From NCBI GenBank assembly GCA_003695005.1, contig RFJE01000234.1:1-9906 (forward strand): DNA of 9,906 nucleotides. The letters are read 5' to 3'. The notes beneath the pieces are model-generated. The model saw only the letters and a program-made list of their open reading frames with translations, ran no database searches and was not told where the DNA came from. Shown here piece by piece: positions 1-6,800 of the stretch. The first letter of the stretch is position 1. The number at the start of each line of letters is the position of its first letter. The position numbers and the translations under genes were made by a program. The DNA comes from Candidatus Hydrogenedentota bacterium (lineage in GTDB: Bacteria > Spirochaetota > Leptospiria > Turneriellales > J094).

Positions 1-95
1 AGCTAATTCGGTTTTTTAGCTATTTACTCCTATTTCTAGCCCTTGCTTTTCTTGTATTTGCTTTTTTGTGGTTCAATACTAAAATTTTCTTTTAG
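1..95 (+). CDS. C-terminal end of a possible membrane protein (5' end outside window)
   Basis: Reading the plus strand from base 3 gives 30 sense codons without a stop, then TAG at 93-95. The encoded tail is strongly hydrophobic (SYLLLFLALAFLVFAFLWF) with an Arg before it and a Lys after it, like a last transmembrane helix. Its stop overlaps the modB stop on the other strand (plus 92-94) by two bases, which would make this a convergent neighbour of the modB gene. The minus strand here shows no ATG and no long open frame, so no modC begins here. Caution: T-rich DNA tends to give hydrophobic codons by chance and only 30 codons are visible, so this is a tentative call; no function can be given. 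Confidence 0.38.
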   Translation, partial: LIRFFSYLLLFLALAFLVFAFLWFNTKIFF

Positions 96-778
96 TCCGA
101 TTTCACTTTGGCTTTGCTAATCCAATATAGTACCATTAAAAAAGAAAAAGAAATTGCTAGTAGCAAAAAAGATAATTTGTGTGCCATGGAGTATTCTAAA
201 TTTTCCACATGCTCAAAAATGACAATGGATAGTACTTTTGTTTTTTCGGGGATGTTTCCACCGACCATTAAAACAACGCCAAACTCGCCACGGGTGTGAG
301 CAAAGCCTAAAACCGCAGCAGTTAAAATTCCATTTTTTGCCTGTGGAATGCCAATACTAAAAAATTGATCGATTTTCCCTGCACCAAGCGTAGCAGCTGC
401 GTCTAATATTTCTCGGCTTATTTTAGCAAAATCATTTTGGATGGGTTGAAGAACAAAGGGTAAAGAGTACAATACAGACCCTATCACTAATCCTGAAAAA
501 TGAAAGGCAGGAGCTACAAGACCTACTTGCTGAAACAATTTACCAAGTGCACTTTCGGGTGACAATAATAGCAATAAATAAAAGCCAAGCACAGTAGGAG
601 GAAGCATGATAGGCAAAGTAAACACAAGTTGTAAGAAATAAAATTTTTGTAAACGAGAAAAAGTAAAAAGCCAAGCTAGAGGGATGCCTATTAGTAAAAG
701 CACAGTCGTGGAGACAAAGGCTAGCTTAAGAGTAATCCATAAAGCTATAAGGTCTGCCTCAGGGAACAAGGTATCCAT
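92..778 (-). CDS. modB: Molybdate ABC transporter permease, ModB-like
   Basis: Inner-membrane channel subunit of a molybdate (or tungstate) ABC importer, 228 residues, the usual ModB length. About five transmembrane segments are visible (roughly 12-38, 48-72, 92-112, 150-172, 200-220). Family landmarks: LPPTVLGFYLLLLL near 59-72; an EAA-type coupling loop at 123-145 (EILDAAATLGAGK ... IP) that normally docks on the ATPase; and RGEFGVVLMVGGNIP at 163-177, close to the conserved 'GEFG..LMV.GNIP' of ModB. The start overlaps the end of the modA-like gene by 20 bases and has no clear Shine-Dalgarno, so translation is probably coupled. No ModC ATPase gene follows: downstream lies a putative convergent gene. 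Family is secure; the anion transported is inferred from homology. Confidence 0.9.
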   Translation of the reverse strand: MDTLFPEADLIALWITLKLAFVSTTVLLLIGIPLAWLFTFSRLQKFYFLQLVFTLPIMLPPTVLGFYLLLLLSPESALGKLFQQVGLVAPAFHFSGLVIGSVLYSLPFVLQPIQNDFAKISREILDAAATLGAGKIDQFFSIGIPQAKNGILTAAVLGFAHTRGEFGVVLMVGGNIPEKTKVLSIVIFEHVENLEYSMAHKLSFLLLAISFSFLMVLYWISKAKVKSD

Positions 779-1490
779 AATCTTGGATAATTTTTTTTAC
801 GGAATCAGTTTGTAAAAACTTCCAGAAAGGTTTCCCTTGTTCTTTTAACAAAATAGCTTTTTGAATGATTGGATCATGCATAATCTCTAAATTGGAATAA
901 CAAGGTATTTTTTTCGGATAGCTTTTTACAAGAGAATAAGAAATAAAGGTTCCCTGAACTGCCTTTGTAATAAAAAATTGAAAAGCTTGTTGTACATTAT
1001 TGCCGTAAACAACATTTGTTTTCCTATGGGGTAAAAGCTTAAGTTTTTGCAATACTTGAACAGCAGCTTGTCCGTATGGCGCGACTTTAGGGTTTGCAAT
1101 GCTTATTGGTTTTCCTGCCAGTAACCATTTTTTAAGTTGATCATAAGAGTGAAGTTTTTGCCGATGAGTACAAAAGCTTAGTTTACCAATGGCATATACC
1201 ATAGAATCGAGTCCTTTTTTTTGTTTGCTTAACAGGTTGACTCTTTTAGCATCTGCAGAAAAAAAAATAGAGTAAGGTGCACCCTGCACAATTTGTGCAT
1301 AGAGTTTTCCAGTGGAGCCCTGTATAATCTGAATGGTTTCTTGTTTTTGTATTTGGTTATATTTTTCAGCAAGATCTTTTACGGTTTGGTAAAAATTACT
1401 CGCTGTAGCTACTAAAATTTTTTTATCTTGAGACGGTGTGCAAGAGTACAGGAAAAACAAGCCAAACAAAATAATTTTTATTTTGATCAT
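759..1490 (-). CDS. modA: Molybdate-binding lipoprotein, ModA-like
   Basis: Substrate-binding protein of the ModAB importer, 243 residues. Residues 1-17 form a lipoprotein signal ending in LYSC, with Cys17 as the likely lipidated residue, so the protein is probably tethered to a membrane rather than free in the periplasm. ModA landmarks: LVATASNF (26-33), GSTGKLYAQIVQGAP (58-72), FFSADAKR (76-83), IANPKVAPYGQAAVQVLQKL (131-150), YGNNVQQAF (162-170), a Tyr near 185 and a C-terminal YGY.VP. Ser31, Ser59, Val166 and Tyr185 fall where E. coli ModA has molybdate ligands, by eye alignment. The ANP..APYG form resembles the subgroup that binds molybdate or tungstate. The start codon overlaps the previous stop by one base (TAATG), and no Shine-Dalgarno is visible, which suggests coupling. 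Tungstate as ligand cannot be excluded. Confidence 0.87.
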   Translation of the reverse strand: MIKIKIILFGLFFLYSCTPSQDKKILVATASNFYQTVKDLAEKYNQIQKQETIQIIQGSTGKLYAQIVQGAPYSIFFSADAKRVNLLSKQKKGLDSMVYAIGKLSFCTHRQKLHSYDQLKKWLLAGKPISIANPKVAPYGQAAVQVLQKLKLLPHRKTNVVYGNNVQQAFQFFITKAVQGTFISYSLVKSYPKKIPCYSNLEIMHDPIIQKAILLKEQGKPFWKFLQTDSVKKIIQDYGYLVP

Positions 1491-1960
1491 TAAAATCGAC
1501 TAGGGGGATATATAAACGGAAAAGACACAGGAGGGAAATCCTTTTTTAGGGATCTTACAATAAATAGATATTTGGTTTTTCGCTTAAATGGGAACTGTAC
1601 AAAATACGAACTTGGTTTTTGGATGGAAACAGGATAATTTACAGTCTTTAGTGTTTTATAAATTACTTTTTTTCCATCTTTTATGACAGTAATAGAAAGA
1701 GGTTTTGTGTACTTTTTTTTCTGCCAGCGGATATGAAAAAAAACACGCGCTGTCCCACCATAAACCTGGTTTGTAGGCGTAGTGGCTACGGAAAAATAAA
1801 CGGTATATGTTAATCCGGTTTGCGGACTAGTAACTACTTTTTTATTTTCCCAAAGTGGAACGGTTAAAATAGATGATTGGTATCCCGAGCTATCTTTCCA
1901 ATAATCGGAAAAAAGAAAAGAGTTACAAGTGATCAATAAAACCCAAATTATTTTTTTCAT
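1490..1960 (-). CDS. Small exported basic protein of unknown function
   Basis: 156 residues, not recognised. Residues 1-18 (MKKIIWVLLITCNSFLFS) look like a Sec signal peptide, with cleavage possible near Ser18-Asp19. There is no convincing lipobox, since Cys12 lies inside the hydrophobic core. The mature part is very lysine-rich and shows alternating hydrophobic/polar stretches (TYTVYFSVAT, GGTARVFFHIRW, LSITVIKDGKKVIYKTL, YLFIVRSL), suggesting an all-beta fold, with a Pro-rich end (FPPVSFPFIYPPSRF). It has no cysteine in the mature part and no heme or Fe-S motif. The start ATG overlaps the napH-like stop (ATGA) and the stop overlaps the modA start, so it is locked into the operon between an electron-transfer pair and a molybdate importer. 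A role as a periplasmic accessory to either is inference only. Confidence 0.7.
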   Translation of the reverse strand: MKKIIWVLLITCNSFLFSDYWKDSSGYQSSILTVPLWENKKVVTSPQTGLTYTVYFSVATTPTNQVYGGTARVFFHIRWQKKKYTKPLSITVIKDGKKVIYKTLKTVNYPVSIQKPSSYFVQFPFKRKTKYLFIVRSLKKDFPPVSFPFIYPPSRF

Positions 1961-3051
1961 ATTTTACCTGAAATCCTTGACAAAGGGCAAAAAGGGCTGC
2001 TAGGCGCAGTTCCGCACCCCCTCACCTTTTTGATAAAAAAGGTGAGGGAGGAGGACTGTTTGAGCACAAGCAGGCCTTTTTGCCCCTTTTTGAATGCTAA
2101 TTTAGCGATTCTCGGCCTGTCGCCGAGAATCGCGGATGCTTTACCTGCCTTTAAGCGATGCTGGGGACAAACCATTACGCAACGCTGGCATAGGTCACAA
2201 GCTGGATCGTTTTCTCTTGTTTTGGGATTTAAGCCAAGCCAGCAAACTTCGTTGCATAAATGACAGCCAGCTTCACATTTTACGTGAGGTACATGTACGA
2301 GAGAAAAACGACGATATTTCCCTAAAAAAGTTAAAAATAACCCAGTGGGGCAGATCTTGCGGCAAAAGTATGCGGGTTTTATCCACTCGAAAATAAAAAC
2401 CAGGCAAAGCATAAGTCCCCATAGGGAAAAACCACCATATAGTATAAAATCCGAAACTGAATGCTGCATAAGAGCAGGAGGCAAAATATAGGCAATTAAA
2501 ATGGGATTCATGAAAAGGACTAGAAACAATATACTAATAAAAATTTTTCGTTTTGTGCTAAGCGGTTTTAAAGCCGTCGCAGAATAACCTGGTTCTGCTT
2601 TTTTGAAACGTTTTCGAAGTCTTAAATGCAGATGAGTGATCGTGGACATAGGACATACATAACCACAGTAAATCCTACCAAATAAAAAAGCAATTAGCAA
2701 GGGTAGCAAAAAGGACATAGCTAAAATCCAGGTCCAGTATTCGGGCACAAACAAATTGCGGATGATAGCGAATGCAGAGCTCATTGGCTCTACCATTTTT
2801 AAAAACCAGATTTTTAACGAGTAGGGTCCGCCACTGAGATCATCATAAAAGTGAGAGAGAAAATTTCTTAAGGGTTTATCTATTTCAGTTAAAATAGCAT
2901 TAAAAAAATTGCTTGCTAAAAAAGATTCCCGATAAGGGAAAGGATCTTGTCTGTAAACCCGAATGACTTGAAAAACAGGAGTCAAAATTAAAATAAGAAT
3001 AAAAAATGTTTGGCTTATTTTTCGCAATTTAATGAGCCATAAATTACGCAT
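1957..3051 (-). CDS. napH: NapH-like membrane 4Fe-4S quinol dehydrogenase subunit with odd C-terminus
   Basis: Membrane polyferredoxin of the NapH/MauN type, which in Nap systems takes electrons from quinol and hands them to NapG. Of 364 residues, about four membrane helices are seen (roughly 12-32, 107-127, 168-190, 203-223). CGYVCP at 129-134 and CRKICP at 230-235 are the paired CxxxCP motifs near the membrane. Two ferredoxin clusters follow: Cys259, 263, 266, 270 and Cys285, 288, 291, 295 followed by Pro. E. coli NapH is about 290 residues; here everything past about residue 301 is an extension, and residues ~307-316 and ~320-357 are encoded by inverted repeats. The extension adds Cys346 and Cys355. 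The start is supported by AAGGGAG seven bases upstream; it overlaps the napG-like gene by 8 bases. No NapA/NapB is nearby, so the electron acceptor is unknown. There is no FMN domain (not NosR) and no FixG-type tail (not CcoG). Confidence 0.85.
   Translation of the reverse strand: MRNLWLIKLRKISQTFFILILILTPVFQVIRVYRQDPFPYRESFLASNFFNAILTEIDKPLRNFLSHFYDDLSGGPYSLKIWFLKMVEPMSSAFAIIRNLFVPEYWTWILAMSFLLPLLIAFLFGRIYCGYVCPMSTITHLHLRLRKRFKKAEPGYSATALKPLSTKRKIFISILFLVLFMNPILIAYILPPALMQHSVSDFILYGGFSLWGLMLCLVFIFEWIKPAYFCRKICPTGLFLTFLGKYRRFSLVHVPHVKCEAGCHLCNEVCWLGLNPKTRENDPACDLCQRCVMVCPQHRLKAGKASAILGDRPRIAKLAFKKGQKGLLVLKQSSSLTFFIKKVRGCGTAPSSPFCPLSRISGKI
1981..2092. repeat. Long imperfect hairpin (112 nt) inside the 3' end of the napH-like gene
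   Basis: Outer arms: 1985-2000 pairs with 2070-2085 at 15 of 16 positions, then three more pairs after a one-base bulge (1982-1984 with 2087-2089). Inner core: 2019-2031 pairs perfectly with 2036-2048 (13 bp, CCCTCACCTTTTT against AAAAAAGGTGAGGG) around a four-base GATA loop. Between them, CAGTTCC near 2007-2013 can partly pair with GGACTG near 2053-2058. The whole segment thus folds back on itself. It codes in frame for residues ~320-357 of the NapH-like protein. This organisation resembles a palindromic or MITE-like element; no transposase or target duplication is visible. Confidence 0.75.
2105..2133. repeat. Perfect 12-bp inverted repeat in the napH-like coding region
   Basis: GCGATTCTCGGC (2105-2116) and GCCGAGAATCGC (2122-2133) are exact reverse complements separated by five bases. 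The surrounding bases are clearly richer in G+C than the rest of the gene. In frame on the minus strand it reads AILGDRPRIA, residues 307-316, directly before the longer hairpin. No U-run follows on either side, so it is not an intrinsic terminator. Confidence 0.8.
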
Positions 3052-3661
3052 ACGTTTTCTCCCTTCGGACTAAAATAGCTGCTGGTAGTTGTGGACATCT
3101 TTCTTCGCAGCGTCCACATCCAATACAATATTCTTCATGAACAACAGGTTTCGCTACCGGTTTTAAGGTAATTGCTCTATCTTTCAAAGGGCAGGCATCG
3201 CGGCACACTCCACAAACTCTGCCATTATAAGAAAGGCAAGCTGATTCTAAAACAAAAGCCTTTCCCATATCCACACGTTCATAAATTTCTTCCTTAACGT
3301 CTGGAATTTCTGATAGAGCACCTGTTGGACAAATTTGGGTACAGTTCATACATAAATTACAAGCCTTTATGCGCGGAATTAAGTAAGGAGTTCCGGCATA
3401 AGCAGGATTTTCTAAAAAAGTAAAAAAACGAATACAGCCAGCTTCGCATACATTAGCACAAGCTCGACAGCGAATACATTTTAGCAGAAATAAGGTTTCA
3501 TCTTTTGAAGCCCCAGGGGGTCTTAAATAATCAAAATTTGCTCCTTTCGAGGGAAGCCACAAAAAAGCTTTTGAAAAGACTTTTCCTAAGAAAGCTAGAA
3601 AAAGAGTAATAACTCCCCATAAAAAATATTTTCGCTTAAAAGCTGGTTCTTTTTTATTCAT
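3044..3661 (-). CDS. napG: NapG-like ferredoxin-type protein with four 4Fe-4S clusters
   Basis: Electron carrier of the NapG/MauM family, probably anchored in or exported across the inner membrane and partner of the NapH-like protein. 205 residues. One hydrophobic segment spans about 12-30. The RPPGA motif at 47-51 is typical of NapG. Four cluster motifs follow: Cys62, 65, 68, 72 (with Cys76 behind); Cys101, 104, 107, 111-Pro; Cys142 with 150, 153, 157-Pro; Cys179, 182, 185, 189-Pro. NapG normally carries a twin-arginine signal; here the N-terminus reads FKRKYFLWG, with Lys-Arg-Lys instead of Arg-Arg, so Tat export is uncertain. It is the first gene of the five-gene unit, behind a plausible promoter. 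The Shine-Dalgarno is weak (AAGG directly before ATG, AAGGA about 12 bases away), but no better start exists. Family is secure; linkage to nitrate reduction is not shown. Confidence 0.87.
   Translation of the reverse strand: MNKKEPAFKRKYFLWGVITLFLAFLGKVFSKAFLWLPSKGANFDYLRPPGASKDETLFLLKCIRCRACANVCEAGCIRFFTFLENPAYAGTPYLIPRIKACNLCMNCTQICPTGALSEIPDVKEEIYERVDMGKAFVLESACLSYNGRVCGVCRDACPLKDRAITLKPVAKPVVHEEYCIGCGRCEERCPQLPAAILVRREKTYA
3059..3065 (-). promoter_or_regulatory. Ribosome binding site fixing the napH-like start
   Basis: The minus strand reads AAGGGAG seven bases before the ATG at 3051-3049. It is the only strong Shine-Dalgarno in the five-gene unit and lies inside the end of the napG-like gene. 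It supports the chosen start and the 8-base overlap. Confidence 0.65.
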
Positions 3662-3695
3662 CCTTATTCTCTATCCTTAATACTTGACTATGCTA

Positions 3696-3726
3696 TCTAT
3701 ATTTTTAAAGGACGATCTTTTGTCAA
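3696..3726 (-). promoter_or_regulatory. Likely sigma70-type promoter of the napG-napH-modAB unit
   Basis: On the minus strand a perfect TTGACA (-35, plus 3721-3726) is followed 19 bases later by TATAGA (-10, plus 3696-3701, four of six consensus positions). The spacer is longer than the ideal 17 and the region is AT-rich. The -10 lies about 35 bases before the napG ATG. The -35 overlaps GTCAAG (3722-3727), which forms a 6-bp inverted repeat with CTTGAC at 3683-3688 on the other side of the -10; this may be chance. Confidence 0.45.
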
Positions 3727-3772
3727 GAAAAAACATAATAGGCCAAAATTTAGATTTATCTTAGTAAGAACA

Positions 3773-3782
3773 GCGGTACCGC
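3773..3782. repeat. Perfect 10-bp palindrome GCGGTACCGC
   Basis: A self-complementary GCGGTACCGC lies two bases from the hairpin behind the giant gene. It could be a second half of the termination region or a protein-binding site. It lies about 47 bp upstream of the proposed -35 of the napG operon, so a regulatory role is possible but unproven. Confidence 0.35.
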
Positions 3783-3783
3783 A

Positions 3784-3811
3784 AGGGTTGGCTTAAGTTT
3801 GTACCAACCCT
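3784..3811 (-). terminator. Hairpin just behind the giant gene, possible terminator
   Basis: GGGTTGG at 3785-3791 pairs with CCAACCC at 3804-3810, and 3784/3811 adds one A-T pair: an eight-pair stem with a 12-base loop. It begins inside the TGA stop codon of the giant gene. No run of U follows on the minus strand (TTGCGGTACCGC comes next), so it is not a textbook intrinsic terminator. It may protect the 3' end or act together with the neighbouring palindrome. Confidence 0.45.
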
Positions 3812-6800
3812 CACTTCACTACTGCTATTTTAATCATTTTACGGTAGCCAGCCACTTCTAAAATGCAGTAGTAAATACCAGAAGCTACAGTTTCTCCTTG
3901 ATCATTTTTACCATCCCAGTACACTTTTTGGTTGTTGATTACATCTGCTCGTGTAAAGGTGCGCACGAGTCGGCCGGATACTGTAAAGATTTTTAGCGTA
4001 AGGTCGGCATTGGCCGCGTCTTTAATTAAATTCATACGAATGGTGGTTTTTTCTTTTGTTGGATTAAATGGATTCGGGAAGTTTTGATATAAGACAATTT
4101 CCGAAGCCACAACAAAAATTCCATCATCTACATTTCCTTTTTGAGCTGCTAAGTCTTTTGAATTTGCTGTGGCAATTAAATCACCTTGTACTGTTTGACC
4201 GCTAATTTGCACATACTCCCCTACTTTCGAAAAGTTACTTCCGGTTGGCTTAATGACAAATGCCCATACGCCATCTCCTTCAAATGTTGCTGATTGGATT
4301 TGAAAATCCGAAGTGTGCTCTGTTCCATCTTCGGCTTTATGAATGGTAATTTTTGTTAAACTTAAATTACTTAGATCTGCTTCGCTTTGCTGGGTTGATT
4401 GAGTCTCGCTAAACATGATGCGGAAACGCACCGTGGTGGTTTCATCAGGCTGAATAATTTTCTTATCGATACTTACAAACTGTGCTTGGAACGTGGCCTT
4501 ACCAACATCAAAAACACCATCGGATCCTAATTGAGTTTTTGAATCGACAGCAGTTGCAGTATCATCGCTGCCTGTTGCCGTTACTTGTGCTTGTATGTAA
4601 AAACCTTGCGCAGCAACAGTGGCTAGTGGTGCTCGAATCGTATAGAGCCATTTTTGGCTTGCTGAATCATAATACGCTTGGTTATAATTGGTTTGCCAAT
4701 TTCCACTGCCATCGGAATTAATTTCAAAATCATTGTTGGTTAGTGCATCAGCAAACACATCATTTCCGCTGGCATCCAAAATACTTACTTGTACTGTATT
4801 AGTCTGTCCCGAATTATCCGATGTTCCCGCATCGGAAGCTGTAAACAAAGTTCCATCGGGATATTTAATTTCCATAGAATATGTTGTGTACGAAGCTTTA
4901 TCGCCATGTGCAATAATGGAATTGGTACGTGACACATGAGTGATCGTTAGTGTTGCAAAGCTTACCGTAAAATTACCTTCGTCGCCACCAGCATCGAGCC
5001 CTTTGTTGCCCTGTGCATCTGGTGTCGTACTTTCTGCAGTTTTATATTCTGGCAGTTGATCGGGTTGATAATTAGGATCTGTTTGTGAGCTTCCTGTCTG
5101 TGTCTTTTCTACAGAAACATAGTACGAGTTATTACCACTAGACGCATTAGCATTTTTTAACGCCTTAATTTGAAGCTCCCATTGATTGCTCGAAGTATTA
5201 TAACTAAATCCTGTAACTTGAAATTCTTGGTTGGCACAACCACTACCATTCGCTAAAGCAGGGAACGAATTAATTTTAGACGCACCAAATTCAAATTGAT
5301 CCACACATACATCAGAGCCATCATTTGGATCTCCAATGGTACCTAAATCGCGATAAACCCTTACAACAAAACCTTCCAATTCATACGAAGATGGATAATC
5401 AGGATTTCCAGCATTTGCTCCATCATTGCCATTGTCATACTTCGTAGCATCCGGATATTCAACTACAAATGGTAGTGTAAATGCCGAACTTGCCCGAGTT
5501 AAGTTAAATCCTGTAGGTGCAGAGTAAAGAATGTGCATAATTTGGCCGGCTACATCAAATGCGCCTTCCACAGTAGAAGTTGTAGCGGGATCATCTAAGC
5601 CCTTGTTTCCTTCTGCATCTGCTGTAGTAGAAGCTTTACTTTGGTATGCAGCTAATGTATCTGGCTTCGATCCTACAGTTTTTTCTACTGTGATGTAAAA
5701 ATCAGTGTCTTCGGTTTGGCCAGTAGCCGCTAATAGCTCCAATTCCCACCGAGAATTACCACTGTTATAAGCTAAATCTGCACTCACTTTAAACTTACCA
5801 TTAGATCCTGTATAAGGGAATGTCCAACCTGCCGATCCACTAAAATCAAAAGTTTCCACTAGGCTGTCGGATTTATCATAAACTTTAACAATGTAAGCAT
5901 CGGCGTCGGTGGTTTCTTCGGTAGTACTGTCTCCATAATACACATTCCATGCAAAGGTAATTCCATTTCCCGCAGTTGCTCCTCGGTTTACCGTTGGATG
6001 CGAAGTCGGTGCCTGATAAACAATATGCAACGTCGCTGCTATCACATCAAAGGTACCATTCGTTGTACCTAATCCTTGGTTTCCATTTGCATCTGCTGTA
6101 GTGGAAGCTTGCGATTGGTATGCTGCTAATGTATCCGGTACAGTGCCAGCTGCTTTTTCTACGGTTATATAAAAGTTTGTTCCGACAGCTTGTGCATCCG
6201 TAGGAATCACCTCTAACTGCCATTTTCCAGACGTATATGCTAAATCTGCACTTACTCTAAACTTACCATTGGATCCCGTATAAGGGAATGTCCAACCACT
6301 CGAACCACTAAAGTCAAACGTTTCTACTAAAGTACTGGCACTATCATACACTTTAATAATGTATGAATCGGCATCCGTACTTTCCTCTACGTTATTTGGA
6401 TAGTAAACATTCCAGCTAAAAGTAACCCCATCACCGGCTTTATCGGCTCTTTGCACCTGAACATGACTGGCTGGTGCACTATAGACAATATGAAGCTGTG
6501 CGGCTATCACATCAAACCCACCATTAATGGTTCCAAGTCCTTGATTGCCATTAGGATCTGGCGTAGTAGAAGCTTTCGATTGATAAGCTGCTAAAACATC
6601 CGGTACACTTCCTGCAACTTTCTCCACTGTAATGTAAAAATCAGTATCTACTGCTTGAGCAGTCGTAGGCAAAAGCTCAATTTGCCACTTGCCCGAAGTA
6701 TAAGCTAAATCCGAACTTACTTTAAACTTACCATTCGCGCCTGTATAAGGGAATGTCCAACCACTCGAACCACTAAAGTCAAAAGTTTCCACTAGGGTAT

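Noticed and set aside
108..299. Plus-strand open frame of 63 codons opposite modB
   Set aside because: modB is clearly coding on the other strand; the frame has no homology pattern.
2019..2048. Intrinsic terminator at the 13-bp stem
   Set aside because: The T/A run is inside the stem, not after it, and no U-run follows on either strand; it also lies inside an open coding frame.
2030..2396. Open frames on the plus strand within the napH-like gene
   Set aside because: They lie opposite a gene with conserved Fe-S motifs and their translations show no motif or composition of a real protein; they are shadows, helped by the palindromes.
3683..3727. FNR/CRP-type operator at the CTTGAC ... GTCAAG inverted repeat
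   Set aside because: Half-sites are 33 bases apart and do not match TTGAT-N4-ATCAA; one half is simply the -35 element.
3662..3810. Riboswitch or small RNA in the 149-bp gap, such as a molybdenum-cofactor element
   Set aside because: The stretch between promoter and napG start is only about 35 bases and shows no multi-helix structure.
4482..4939. Plus-strand open frames of 79 and 83 codons under the giant gene
   Set aside because: They are antisense to the repeat-coding frame and have no ribosome site or plausible protein pattern.
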